Assembly: GCA_023105745.1 (NCBI GenBank)
Contig: JALGQZ010000004.1
Location: 69,491,112 to 69,555,111, forward strand
Direction: 5' to 3'
DNA from: Austropuccinia psidii
Taxonomy: Eukaryota > Basidiomycota > Pucciniomycetes > Pucciniales > Sphaerophragmiaceae
Length of the DNA stretch: 64,000 nucleotides
Positions 32,958 to 45,900 of the stretch are shown one piece after another; the first letter of the stretch is position 1; each line of letters begins with the position of its first letter. The notes beneath the pieces are model-generated. The model was not told the DNA's origin, did no database searches, and saw only the letters and a program-made list of their open reading frames with translations. Both the position numbers and the translations under genes were made by a program.

Positions 32958-34881
32958 TGTAAGATGTGACTATGAAACTGGTGATAATATTACTATTAAT
33001 CAACAGTACTATGTCTGTTCTTATGAAATATAATAATAAAATATTATTATAACCACAATTAAATAATTAAAAAAAATTATTTCTTTCACGTGTTAAGCAC
33101 TACTAGTGACTTTAACAGTGAGCAAGTAATTGTCTACAAGAATCAATTACAAGAAGAATTTAATAATAAAAACTTCTTTATTAAAATAATAAAATTATTT
33201 TAATATATAATTATCTTTTGCAAGAATAATTATAAAGATAATTCTTGAAGAAAACTATTACTAGAGAAAAACTTTAAGAATTAAGAATAAATGACTCACT
33301 AATACTCCAAAGAACTTATTGAAAGGTAAGAGTAGAGAAATTTGACGTGGAATTGTGGATTTAAGGGATCAAAAGGATTTCTAACAGTATTACAACACAA
33401 TATAGTTGGATTCTATGATTTCACGTCTTTCTGGATGATTTTGAAAGATTTAAAACACTTAAGAATAGCTTTAACTAATACTTACTTGTTGGTAATAATG
33501 ATTTAATAAATTGATAAGATGATGATACGGAAAAAACAGCAAGAATAGGCTTCTTTTAAGTCAACAACAGCTCACAGAGGCGTGCCATGGAGCAAACTGA
33601 AAAACCAGTGAGTGAGAAAACAATAAACCTTTTTGGATTAATGATTGCATCATCTGTTGTCACGTAAGATTATCATAATTACTTAATTGATGCTTTTACG
33701 TGACTACCAACCCCAATATGGTTAAGAATAAAAGGAGTAACATCTGTAAATCTTCTTTTATTCTAAAATAATCATTGATTTCTCAAAGTTATCAATGTTA
33801 TTGCCAATTTCATCACAGGTTGTAATTACTGTGAATTTTTGAAGATTCAGTGTTTCACGTAGAATGGTCAAAAATGGACTGTAAGTAAAACTTTTAATTT
33901 TACTAGTAAAACCATCATTCTTTTTGGTTGTACCATAGATAATACAGTTCTTCATTGGTCCTGAAAGTTTCAGGAAGATTCATTAAGAATTGTATTTTTA
34001 ATGAATTTTTGAAGTTTTTACCTCATTTCTACGTAGAATTGCAAATAGCAGTATTTTGCTGGTTGCTATGAGGTAAATCAATGAATATGGATCCCAAAAG
34101 GGTTTAATTACTCTTTTAGGGTCTAGTCATGGAAATTCATCAAGAATTGACGTGGTTACAGGAGCCTAAGTAGCTTATTACCTCCTTGGCACGTCAAAAT
34201 AGCAGGTTATTTGCTATTTTTCTTATGATTACAGTAGGTGTAACTTGGTAACCAAGTTCCCAAAGAGTTTTAGTTTACCAATTGGGCTAAGATGAGCCAT
34301 GGATCCATGCTCTGGAGCTATCCACGCCTCTGAGGCCTCAGAAGTTGGGTACCCTGGCTCTCTTTGATGTCTTTTGTCCCCCTTGCTTAATTTTTACGTC
34401 AAAATAGTAATTTAAGCTTAAAGTGAGATATCCACTATGGGTGTACCAAAAGTCCATGTAAGAATACCATAATATTAAGTGCTCAAAACATGCATAACAC
34501 TATTCTTAGTGTATATGTAACATGGGATTTCTCACTTTCCCATTATTTTGGCTAAAAATCAAGAAAAACAAAAATTTTCACGGATCTTTTATGTGGTATT
34601 AATGATGTGGTATTGAAGTATTTTCCATTTTACCACCTCAAATACTTATATTGAGCTTATTCACTCTATGGAGCTACCCTAGGTGAATTTTTGTGTAGAA
34701 TCCAAATCTGGTCTTAAATCCATGGATTTACTTACTCAATAAAAAGTTATTCATCTTTTCTGAAATTGAAAATGATGAATTTCGGATATATGCATGACTT
34801 ATGAGTTTTGCATAATTCAAAATTTCTTTTTAAGATAATTGTGGCCTATTTGGGTATGTAAAATATACCTCAAGGCTCACA
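32958..34881 (-). repeat. 5' LTR of B
   Basis: 1924 bases, the same length as the 3' copy, followed on the right by the target duplicate CCAAG. It drives the B transcript leftwards. I did not find a TATA box as clear as those in families A and C. Confidence 0.97.
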
Positions 34882-34886
34882 CCAAG

Positions 34887-35186
34887 CTTCTGCGCAAACT
34901 ATACTATCATCAATATAGATGATTAAACATCCTTCTGACAATTCTTCAGGAAATATGGTATTCATCATTCTTTGATAATGGGAAGGTGCATTTTTTACAC
35001 CAAATGGAATTCTCAGATATTCAAAAATTACACAGTGGACTATTATCCTCTGTAGTGTTTTGGCATTGTCTGTTAAGGAATTTTGATGAAACCCCTTTAG
35101 AGAATCCATGCCTTTGATGAATTTGCCTTGGGATGATTGTGTCAATGTCTCATGAATTATGGGTATTGAATATCTGTCAGGGATAG
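34887..35186 (-). pseudogene. C1 reverse transcriptase, middle part
   Basis: A 91-codon frame contains [30 protein letters not shown] and the catalytic IIYIDD. It is bounded by the solo C2 LTR on the right and by B on the left, and its frame continues in both flanking pieces. The first catalytic region ([13 protein letters not shown]) and the YIDD motif are intact; the rest of pol is not. Confidence 0.85.
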
Positions 35187-37210
35187 TGTAAGGTTTGACT
35201 ATGAAACAATAAGTAAAAATTACTAATTTATTACTTATTGTACTCTGAATGTCCTCATAATTGAAATAAATAAGATCAAAATAATAATAATAATAAAGAA
35301 ATATTATTATTATGGCATAAAAATATTATATTATTAAATAAATATAATAATATAATTAATATTATATGAAATTATAATATTATAAATAATATATTAATAT
35401 AAAATAATTAATATATTATAAAGCTCTTTATTATTGTTACCAACAAATAATAAAGGCGTAAAAAAACTGTTTTTTATAAATAAAAAACAATTAATAACAA
35501 TAATATTACTAATATTAAAGTTATATATTAATATGCATACTATTTATATTAATTAAGAATTATTAAGAGTAATAATAAGAGAGAAATTATTATAATAAGA
35601 TGAAATAACCTACTTTTAACACTTAAAATAATAATTCTGAGATATTTTATGCCAAAAGAATATAATACAACTTTTTCAAATTGTATTTACAATAAAAAAA
35701 TAAAGAAAATTCCTAAATTTCTTGATTTTACGTGGAAATGAGTTTATAGAGAGATTTATGACAAAAAAAATTAAAGAATTGATTTAATCACGTAAAAATA
35801 GTGATTAATATTAAGATGGTCTTTGGTCTTTAATAATATAAGAGTTTTATATATAAAGAATAAAGAAATTACCTTTTATTTAATTGATTTAATGTTTTTG
35901 ATGCGTCTGAGGGGTAAATAGAGTAAAAAGAGCTGTATTTATAGTAAATACCCCCCTCCTAGAGTCCAAAAGACTTCTAGTAGACGTGTACTGATCATAT
36001 CCACTGGAATTTGATCAATATTTTAAGGTTTGAGGGTGATTACATGATCAAACCATATTACATCATTATTACACCATTATTTAGAGTTATCACTATAACT
36101 CTAAGTTTGATGACATCAGAGGCTTGGCAGAACCCCAAATTTCGTGGATTTTATTAGTTTTAATCATAAACTAATAGTATTCACCAATTGTATCACTCTT
36201 AAGACTGTTAAACTTAAATTAAGGTTACAGTATGTGATCATAACTGCTCAAATTAAGCTCAAACTTTGATCCTCAATAACTTTTAAGATTTACACGCTAC
36301 AGCAATTCAGAGAGTGAATTCTGATAGCCTGGCATAACCTCATTATGCTGCCAAGATCGTTTTATTACATCATCAAAACTCTAATTTTGATGATTTTTCT
36401 TGTAACTCATCTTTTCTGTCGAAATTCAATATTTTAAACTTCAAACCTTGATTTCAGGGGGTTATACCCTGAATTTAATAATATAAATTACATCATTCTT
36501 CTCGAATGAACTAGTAGAATCCAACTGTATACTTTTTTTTAAGTTTGGAGCACTTTCACAACAAAGTGGTCAACAGCTCTGTTGATTTTTATCAATATTT
36601 CATCATAGGTTTTAACCTTGTTTATAATTTGTAAAATAAAGTTCATATCTGTGCTCTTACAGTAATTACGTGGTAACTTTATTTTTTGTTCATCATTCTA
36701 TCATGTATAGTTTAGAAGATATTAGCTATGATCCTTGAATATATGCGTTGACCAAAAAAGTGCATATATTCAGGATAATTCCTTAAGTATTAACATTGGA
36801 AATTAGCTTATTAATTGTTTTATGTGTGGAATTTAATGGGGAATCCACTGGTACAATTTATTTTAAAGGTTGTTTCATTAGTTCTTGAGATAAATGAGTT
36901 TTTATGGTTTTTATAAGGTATTATACCTTATAATTCCTTAAATATTGACTTTAAAGATATGCCATAAAAATGGTATATGTGTATTTTTCCATGGGGAATC
37001 CAATGGTATAATTTATTTTACATGTTGATTCATTGGTTTTTAAGTTAAACCAATTTTTGTACCAATTTATGGTATTTTTTGTATATTTAATTAATTATTT
37101 TTAATGTATAATTATTTTAAGCAATTTTAATATAATTATATTAAAAGTATAATTATTCTGAGTCTTTTTGTGACCTTATTGGGTATGTGGTCATATCTCA
37201 AAGGCTCACA
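35187..37210 (-). mobile_element. Solo LTR of family C2
   Basis: 2024 bases from TGTAAGGTTTGAC to AAGGCTCACA, flanked by GATAG (35182-35186 and 37211-37215). A TATA-like TATAAATA lies on the minus strand at 35936-35943. It splits the C1 reverse transcriptase gene. It is closely related to the solo LTR at 55679-57705. Confidence 0.95.
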
Positions 37211-37215
37211 GATAG

Positions 37216-40200
37216 TATAGGTGTTTAGAGCTCAAAAGTCCCCTACCATCCTTGATTTTCCATTATGCCATGTTATAATGACAGTTGTAGTGACCTCTAC
37301 CTGTTCATTAGGTCCTACTTTCCTTAATACTCCAAGGTCTATTAATTCTTTAATGTGTAACTCTAAGGCTTCTCTAGTTCTTGGGCTAGCTGGATAAGCT
37401 GGTCTTCTTAACAGAGATGGATAAGGTTTTTCTACATTAAGGATTATGTCTACCTCATGTCCAATTATGGCACCTAGTAGTTCCTTTTCAGCTGCAAAGG
37501 CATTTTTATATTTTAATAAGAGGTCAATCAATTTTCATATTATTATTTTTTTTAATTCATGATTGAATTCTGCCTCTTTTAGTTGTTCAGTCATGAAAAA
37601 TTCTTTTTCTGGGCTTTTTCTTAATTCTTAATAACTGTAGTTTGGCTTTTGTTATTGAAGAAGCCAAATTTTGTCTTTTATTGTGCCCTATGGTAAAATA
37701 TCTATCTTGTTGGTTAGAGATATCTATGCCATAAATTGACAAGTAGGAATTTCCAAGTATAAAATGGTTACTAGTGCAGTTGTCCATTACTACAAACTCT
37801 TCTTTCAATCTGATACATTGTGAAGGATGAGGAAAAATGAGGGTTAAGTCAATTATTCCAAGGGGCTTCATGCTTTCACTTGCACTACTAAATTTTTCTC
37901 CTTGTATTGGTATAAGCTTTTCTTCCAAAGCTGGTACAATTGTTTTCAAATAGCTCTTACCAAAACAGGTAAAATATGCTTCTGTATCTAAGTTCACTTT
38001 TGCCTCTTGGTTTTTCACCATGAAAATACTAATACTTGATTTCCAAGCTATATATCCCATTCCTTTTGCTGGTTTGGTTCTATACAGTTTGGCATCTTGT
38101 ACATTTGTCAGGTTTGTGTCAAATGTTCCAACCTGTGGTAAGGTTAAATTGACATCCAGTACTTCATATATTAAATCAATATTATTAATTTGTGCATTAA
38201 TTATATTAATTTCATCACTTTCAGAAGTTTCTGATTCTTCTGTGTCCTTTTCAGAATCAGATTCTTCTTCTTTATAATTGTGGTCCTCTATTTCAACAAT
38301 TTCATTGATGTTTGCTTTTTTTAACGCACTTGTTGGCTGAGTGTCCAATACCTCCACATTTGTGGCACTTTCTTTGTTCATTACTGTTAGATGTATTGGG
38401 CTTGAAAGTTTCTCTTGGCTTATCTGTTTTGTTAAATGGTTTATTTGGACTTTTAATGTCCAATTTCTTCCCATTTCCACCAATTTTGGTTCTTGTCACT
38501 ATTTCAGCTAGTGCATTAATATTCTCTTCTGTGGAGAATGTTTCTATACACCTGCTTCTTAGGCCATGTTCTAGCTCTCCTCAACATTTCTTAAGTATTT
38601 TCATAAGCACCATTTTTTGTGACATTTCTGGGTACAGTGCATTTAGTCTTTCAACTTTTTTTAAGAACCAAGTCAAACATTCATCCCTGTCTGGGTAAAA
38701 GAAGGAATTTTCAAATGCATTTTCTATTTTTTACCTCCAGGCATCATTAGCCCACTTGCTTATTATTTATTGTTTCCACCAAGACCAGTTATTTTTGCCA
38801 TTTGTTTTCCTTATGCCATAATACCAACTTTTTGCAGATTTCTCAAACAGTGAGTGGAATCTGGCAGTGATGAATTCATCTGGTATGGCATAATCTTCTT
38901 GTAACATGTCAATTGTTTTAATAAATCACATATGGTCATATTCACCTCCTCCTGTGAATTTTGGCCATTCCTTTAATTGAGGTGCTTTTTTCATTAAGAC
39001 TTAGTTATTATCTTGATGACTCAAGTCTATTATGAATGGACTTGTTATTTCCCCTTTTGGTTTAACAGGGATTCTTATTTGAGAAAATGGGGTTTATAAA
39101 TTTGGCATATTTAGGTTAGCCTCATTAATTTTATCCATTTTTTCAGTAATAAGCCTTATTTCACTTTGAATATCATCTTTTAGATTCATTCTTGCTTCAT
39201 CACTTTTTTCCACATGGTCTAGAAGTAATTTTTGGTGTGATGAAGCTTTTTCTTCAAATGTTTCTAAAGAAATACTTAATTTGTTTAATTTTTCTGTAAG
39301 ATTATCAATACTCATGTCATAATTGATTGTAAAAGTTTTATCTTTGATATCTTTTATGTACTTATACAATTCCTGTGGTCTTTGTACCAATTTTTGAGTA
39401 TTGTCAATTCAAACTTTTTTATTATTATTTTCAACCATAAACTTGATGTTATCAATTTCTTTTTGATTTTGTACAACAGTTTTTGTCAATGATGATAAGG
39501 TATTATTTATTTCTTGTGAAGATAATAAGTTATTTTTAATGTCTTTAAGAGGTAAAATACTGCTTTTAAGCCCTTTTAAAGTATTTACAAAATCAGGAGA
39601 TAAGGTTATTTCTTTGGGAAATGGGGTTGTCTCATTCTTGGATCCTCCTTGTCTTTGAGTTCCATCAGAGGCCTGGCTATCAAGACATTATCCATGGAAT
39701 ATTTTTGGATTTTTGGAATCCTTTAACTTGGGGAATATGGTTTTCTCCAGTTCTTTTTCTTGTTCTTCTTCCTGTGTTGGGGAATTGTGTTGGCTTGGGG
39801 CTTCTTTGTTGCTTGCCTCCTTCTTCTTGGCATGGTACTCCTTGATCTTTTTGATTTCAGGTTTGGACAATAGTGGATTCCATCCATTGGAGTATCTCAC
39901 TATTTCCTCCTCTTTGAGGAACTTTTTGAGGATTTTACAGGAGTTAATCACTCCTTGGTGTATTCATGGCAACATTTTTCCGTCCTTGTCTTTGTACACT
40001 GTGTAGTACTGTTTGTTTTGGCTCATGTAAATGCCTATCTGAGCCCTCGGAATGTGATTTGTACCTATTTGAGTTACTCATACTTAGCTCTAACTCTGGT
40101 TCTGATATTGTGGGCATTTCTGGGACTTGCCTTTGGGAGAAGGCACTTCCTTGTGTGGATTCTGTTCCACTGGGGATTTTGCCCTTTCTTTTCCCTTTTC

Positions 40201-40273
40201 AGGGATCAATTCTACCTCTGAGTCCAGCTCCATCTGATTGGATGGAGTCTTGGAAGCCTCTTCTGGTAGTCAT
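37216..40273 (-). pseudogene. C1 gag, protease and RT N-terminus
   Basis: It starts with ATG and MTTRRG inside the accessory-ORF intron. Gag continues with a coiled-coil region (39390-39094), the capsid-like part, a zinc knuckle CHKCGGIGHSANKC, and an acidic spacer. The protease is read at 38483-37587; its active site has become NLDTEAYFTC in place of DTGA, so it should be inactive. The RT N-terminus follows ([19 protein letters not shown]) up to the solo LTR. Multiple stops and frameshifts occur throughout. Confidence 0.8.
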
Positions 40274-40499
40274 AATTTAAGAAATAAGAAATAAAAAGAT
40301 TTAATGACAGAAATATGTTTTTATGGCAATCTATGAGCGAGGTACTCACCTTCAGAGTCCTGAATAGTGGGTCCTGGGAAGTCTAATTTCTTAGGTTTCT
40401 TTTTCTTAATGAAAATTGGTTTTGCGGAACTTTGGCATGTTTCTTCCACCAATCATTAAACAGTGGTTTGATTTTCCTCTGTTGGATTGTCTTCAAACA
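39606..40499 (-). pseudogene. Accessory ORF of C1, degraded
   Basis: Exon 1 (40499-40350) follows CTTTCCTAG|TGTTTG and ends at the donor GTGAGT. The acceptor ACTACCAG ends at 40263, making an 87-base intron that again holds the gag-pol ATG (40273). Exon 2 continues in frame as an acidic Glu/Lys-rich stretch. Further along are VINSCKILKKFL, NGWNPL, KKNWRKPY, RIPKIQ and the final FPKK stop at 39606, matching the A and B proteins. Internal stops (for example a TGA where Trp is expected) and a frameshift show decay. A second small intron, as in B, may lie near 40095-40050. Confidence 0.5.
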
Positions 40500-40984
40500 C
40501 TAGGAAAGACAAATAAATATAAGTCTTTTGTAGGAAATGTTTTTTTTTGGTACGATATGGCAATTTTTCAGGGAAAAATAGCTTCTATATCTCAGAATAA
40601 GTGAAATGAATAAAGAAATCAATAAAAATTGAATAAAAATAACTGTTTTATTTGGTTTTTATATTCTTTAATGTTTTTATATTTCTATTTTTAAAGAATA
40701 AAATAAAAATGAAGATGATTCTTTTACAAAATCAATTTATAATATAAAATTATTTTTTATTTATAAAATATCTCTTTTGATCACTAGAGTCACTCAAAGA
40801 AAGTTATTGCAAGTCTAAGGATGTGAGAAACCATGTGTAAGACAGTACAATTGCTTTCCAAATTCCTCAATAGCTGTTAAAATCAATAAATATAATTTTA
40901 TTATATAGCTTTATGGTTATAAATATAATTTATTATTGGATAAACCCAATTACAATCTTTTTAAAGGTCTTGTTGAGGAAATTT

Positions 40985-41000
40985 CATGGCCAGGCCCCCA
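40985..41000 (-). promoter_or_regulatory. Primer-binding site of C1
   Basis: TGGGGGCCTGGCCATG on the minus strand, two bases from the LTR. It differs from the B site by one base. Confidence 0.75.
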
Positions 41001-41002
41001 AA

Positions 41003-42191
41003 TGTAAGGTTTGACTATAATAAAATAAGTGAAAATTACTAGTATTTTACTTATTGTACTATGAATGGCTTTATATGTAAAATAAATAAGATAAAAAATA
41101 ATTTTGATAATAAAGAATTATTATAATTATGGCATAAAAAATAATTATATTGTTAAATAAATATAATAATATAATTTATATTATGAAAAAATAATATAAT
41201 AAATAAATATATCAATATATGATAATTAATATATTTGAAAGCACTTATTATTGTTACAAACAAATAATAAAGGCATAAAAAAATTGTTTTTTATTAATAA
41301 AAAACAATTAATAACAATAATATTACTAATATTAAGGCTATATATTATTATAACTACTATTTATATTGATTAAAGAATAATTGATAGTAATAATAAAGAG
41401 AAAATAACCTACTTTTGACGCTTAATATAATATTTTTGAATGAATTTATGCCAAATATTGTAAATACAACTTATTTAAACTGTATTTACAAATAAAAATA
41501 AAAGAAATTACAAATTTTCTTGATTTTATGTGGAAATGAGATTTTTAGGATAATTATAACAAGAAAAGAGAACAATTGGAGTACTCACGTCAAAAATGAT
41601 GTTTATAAAAAAGATAAATTTTTTTCTTTGATAATATAAGAGATTTATATATAAAGAATAAAATATTTTACCTTTGGATTAAATTGCTTAATTGTTTTGA
41701 TGTATATGAGGGGAAAATAGAGCAAAAAGATCTCTATTTATAGTAAATACCTCCCTTCTAGACTCCAGTAGGCTTCTAGTAAGCGTGTACTGATGATATC
41801 CACTGGAAATGATCAGTATTTCAAAATTTAGTGATGATTACATCATGATGAAACCATCTTATCTCATTATTATGCCATTATTTAGAGTTATGACTATAGC
41901 TCTAAGTTTGATGACATCATAGGCTTGGCAGAAGCCTAAACTTTGTGGATTTTATTAGTATTAATCATAATCTAATATTATTCACCATTTGTATCATTTA
42001 TATAACTGTTGAGCTTAAAATAAGATTACAGTGAGTGATCATAAATGATCAATTTTAAGCTTAACATTTGATCATTATTAACCTTCAAGTTATGCACGCT
42101 ACAGCTATTCTTAGAATAAATTCTGATAGCTTGGCATATTCTTACTAAACTTCCAAGAGCATTTCATTACATCATCAAAACTCTATTTTGA
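41003..42191 (-). repeat. 5' LTR of C1, downstream part only
   Basis: On the plus strand it starts TGTAAGGTTTGAC and follows the C2 LTR closely, including CTATTTATAG (TATA box on the minus strand). It breaks off at ACTCTATTTTGA, where the C2 LTRs continue with TGATTTTTCTTG. The next base begins CACTGGGG, so a DNA transposon has cut it. Confidence 0.85.
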
Positions 42192-42320
42192 CACTGGGGT
42201 GAATCTTGTGTCAATCGTCGGCGATTGACTTCACGTCAAGCAAACGTCAAGCAGGATAAAAGTCAAGCTCACGTCAAGCGAAAATCAAGCAAACGTCGAG
42301 CACACGTCACACTCTGGTCT
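42192..42320 (+). repeat. Terminus of a CACTA-like DNA transposon with phased subterminal repeats
   Basis: It begins CACTGGGGTGAATC exactly at the break in the C1 LTR; the preceding TGA could be the 3-base target duplicate usual for this superfamily. GTCAATCG/CGATTGAC form an inverted pair just inside. Seven versions of CGTCAAGC follow at 42234, 42245, 42261, 42272, 42283, 42294 and 42305, mostly 11 bases apart. Such repeats are typical transposase-binding sites near CACTA ends. Composition changes from AT-rich LTR to mixed sequence here. The matching right end is not visible in the window. Confidence 0.65.
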
Positions 42321-42519
42321 TACACCAAATCCTGTGACATCCAATAATATTGGTTCCCCTGTGCCTTCAACTCAGATTCCTCACCACCTGATCATCCCAC
42401 AACCGTCCGATGATTGGTAAAAATTACACCAGACCCGCCTGTTTGCACACACACACATCAAAGATGTCCTTCAGCCAGTCTTGATGTAGGCGGGGGGTTT
42501 GACTTCACCAGGTCATCCA

Positions 42520-42660
42520 TGAAGTGTGCGTGTGCATGCGTGGGGGCGGGTGCGTGGGCGTGTGCATTGGCGCGTGCGGGTGGGTGTGCGTGTGCATTGG
42601 CGTGTGCGTGTGCGTGTGCATTGGCGCGCGCGGGTGCACATGCGGGTGTGGGTACGCAAA
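42520..42660 (+). repeat. GT/GC-rich imperfect minisatellite
   Basis: Repeats of GTGTGCATTGGCG(T/C)GTGCG with runs of GTGCG. Open frames across it in all three phases (Cys/Val/Ala-rich) are composition artefacts. It may be part of the transposon's subterminal region. Confidence 0.7.
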
Positions 42661-42915
42661 AGCCGATTCCGCTTCCAACATGATGATGGCGCAGTTAGAA
42701 ATTTTGGATGCTGTGAAGGGTGAGTGTGTGGGTCATTTGATCATTGGACTTGGCTTATTCACACTGTACCCAATGTCAAAATAGTAAGTTCTTTGTGGCA
42801 ATGTGAAATAATGGGCTTTGCTTGTCACAATGGCATGTCTCTGTCACTAAATTTTGAGGCAATTATTTCACTAGCAAAATTGCTAATGAATCTGAGAGAT
42901 TTGCATTTTTGTAGA

Positions 42916-45900
42916 CTAAATATCATGAAATAACGGCTTTATCATTACAAGCAGTCCACATGACAGAGCTTTGTTATCATACAATCCACAGTTACCTTCT
43001 ATTTCTTCTTCAGATATAATCAAGTGTCCATCATCAAAACCAACAGCTTTATAAATATTCAGATGCGGCCAATCTGGTAGGAAATTCACATCAATCTTCA
43101 AAGGTTTTAAAATCAGAAAGTTATTGTTCAGTATGCTAGATGGCTCAGAGACTTTGAAAATGCTATCAATAATACCAAATTGTCGTGAGTTGCCCCTCAG
43201 AAAACATATCACACTGTTGCTGATATTTTTGGATTCAGTTGAAAATATATTGTTCCCAATATTAATGTTTGAAACTGGAAAATACCAAGGTGAGACAATC
43301 CTTGAAGTGGGAGGACTTGTGGATTGCACGGTAGTGTCTAAGCTGATCCAATCAACTATTTCCCTTGTTGCATGAAATGTCTGTAAGTACTCAACCAGGA
43401 AATCATAATTTTGTTGGTCATGGCGGGATGGCTTGTTATATTTATGGTGATTGAACACGGCAGGTGGCTGTGATTCGAAAAGCTGTTTTATTTCACATGG
43501 CACGGATGGGGATTTCAGGAGAACGGAAAGGTTGGAACATCGACAGATATGTTGAAGTAAGGTTTTATCTATATCATCTATTCAGAGTTGCAAAAAGTTA
43601 GTCTTATTCAGTTCAGGTGTTTAATCAATGTGAATATATTGATCTTATTAATTGACATACATATCTTGTTATTTGTTGGCATCTTTGCAAATACTCCAAT
43701 CAAGCGCTCATAACCCCATGTGGCTGAGGCTTGTGCTGGGCCCCAATGTTGGAAGAGTTCGGGAATATGATCAGCAAAATGATGATTTGGTTTACTTTTC
43801 TGTTTTGGGAACAGGTGTTGATTGGAAAGGCAGAATTTTTTCCAATGTTCAGCAAATGCAGTCACATCATCTATTGAAACAGTCCAGCTTGTGGCAATGT
43901 TGATAGCACTAATCAAATGGAATGTATTCTTGGCTAGTTCATTTGCAAGTTCTTCTGACTGACCCATTTTTCTTTGAGTGTTGGCAGATTGGTGTGCATC
44001 TAATGACATCTGTTGACTGAGCATTAGAAATGGAATATAGACCTTATATAAGAGAGCCCATTCAGCGGCTTTTAAGCTACCATGAGAGGGGGAACCCATT
44101 TTGCGGGGAACTCTTGTCCATGATGAGGGAATTATGGTCTCAGATATGATTTGTCGGAGATGCTCAAGAGCCTCACCCTTGATCTGGTGATTGCTCAGTG
44201 CAGTGATATCCAATTCAGAGGGTATTTCAGAAGTGGGGATGTAATCGGCATCAAATGAAGGAATCTCCGCAGAACCACTAGATGGATGTTCTGTGTGAAG
44301 GGTGGGCATTGGGAAGTAGTTTTTCCGGGTGGAAGTAGTGGGGAGTGGCTCATTTATTATTTTTGCTGCGTCTCTTCTCAGGGAGTGGGCCTCTCTCAAT
44401 GTGATTTTATCAAGAGAGCTGTTGGAGGTCATGGAATCTGAGTCTGAACTGTTGGTGTCATTGGATTTCCTGCGGGACCTGAAGTAAATTTTTGATTTCG
44501 CCTCTGGAATGCACAATTTGAAAGTTGCATGATCCTTCAAAATTCCAAGTATTAAATTATGCATTATGTCAAGATTAACCATTCTGGTTGCATACCAATA
44601 CGGAAGGTCTTCCAAAATTGAATATCGCACTCCATACTCAGAGAAAATTGCTTGTCTTTGTTGTGGGGTTGCCCAAAGCCATTTGGCAATGGTTGATTTA
44701 TGACTTTGGTATGAGCGCGTGTAGTGAAATTGAGGACCAATTTCTTCAATTTGAGCTTTGTGAATGGTGCAAAAATTACAAAAGTGGTTTCCTGAATGGG
44801 AAATAAATCCAGTAAGCTTGCGCATGGCAACCACATCCGCAATGGCTGTGAGGATGGCAACACGGATAAAGGATCCTGATGGACCTGTTGAGGTGGGTGC
44901 AAAATGGTAACCTTGCCATAGCTCTTTGAGCTCATTGATGAGTGGCATTAATAGATAATTCAATTGAAGCGCAGTTGGCTCCCTCGGACCAGGGATGATT
45001 CCTGCAACATAGACATTCTCGGGCTTCAATCTTTCACTTGGGGGGAGATTAAGACAAATAAGCATGATAGGTCCAATGCTAGCCAACCGGGTTGACTTTC
45101 CATGTGCATTAAACCAGTCCACATATATGGAGAAGGCCAATGCACCAGGAATGGACATGAATGGGGGGTCATGGATATTTCTAGTGCCAGTGAAGCATCT
45201 CCAGACCAATCCATCCCAGATGTCACGTTTTGGGGAATCTTCGGGAGTTTGGGATTGTTGAGGTTGATGCAGAATGTCCATAATTCCAGCCCGCTGGAGA
45301 AATCTGGCAAGCCAATTTTTGAATGGTTGATAAATGAAATGTTTTGTTGGTATAAATTTTTGCTTCATGTTGGTTGTGTTTTGGGTGTGGGGTTCAGATG
45401 AATAGATGAATTTGCCTAATGATTGTGTGCAAGGGGGATCATGATCATTTGGGTCATTATGGCATTGACAGTGGGGTTGGTCAGTTGTGACTGATTCAGT
45501 AAGGCCATTAAGAGAGAAACATTGAGGACAACATATATAGTTTTGAATCACTGGCTCCAATTGGAGATGTTCAAATATGGTACTCAGATCTTGAGGTATA
45601 TGGAATGCAGGAGCGGGGGGACCAGCAGAGCTTGAGATACTGGACTTGATCAGCAGGTTCAGGGCGGGGTTGAGTATGCGTGAAGCCCTGCGGGGTAAAT
45701 TATACCTTAATGATAGAATGGCAGATATTATCATTCCTAGGTCTTGTGGGGGAAGGGTTTGACTGCCACTATATGGTTTCTGTGCAGTTGAATTGAGACC
45801 CACTGGAGTTGGGAAAGTGCTTTGGGTCAAACGTGAATAATCAGCTGGGAAGATTTGATCCAATAAAATTTGTGGGCACCCAGATCCTGATGCAGAAGTA

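Larger units (their letters stand above)
24591..34881 (-). mobile_element. Full-length, recently inserted family B chromodomain gypsy element
   Basis: 10,291 bases: two 1924-base LTRs, a primer site, a 1902-codon gag-pol frame without stops, and a purine tract. CCAAG flanks it on both sides (24586-24590 and 34882-34886). I count about eight differences between the LTRs (about 99.6% identity), so it is young. It interrupts the reverse transcriptase gene of C1. By sequence it could be autonomous. Confidence 0.97.
12596..42191 (-). mobile_element. Old family C1 gypsy element carrying three nested insertions
   Basis: Read on the minus strand: partial 5' LTR (42191-41003), primer site, accessory exons, gag, protease and reverse transcriptase (to 37216), [solo C2 LTR], reverse transcriptase (35186-34887), [B element], reverse transcriptase end to chromodomain (24590-22144), unassigned DNA holding the A2 element, purine tract, partial 3' LTR (13569-12596). 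The pol frame resumes across each insertion (for example IYIDD on one side of B and the following NMKILLKKC on the other). The two LTR parts share the stretch near 12620 and 42020. Without its insertions it would be roughly 10 kb, close to the B element. Many stops and a mutated protease show it is old. Confidence 0.8.

Noticed and set aside
42414..42784. Cys/Val/Ala-rich open frames
   Set aside because: They are caused by the GT/GC-rich minisatellite, being open in several frames at once.
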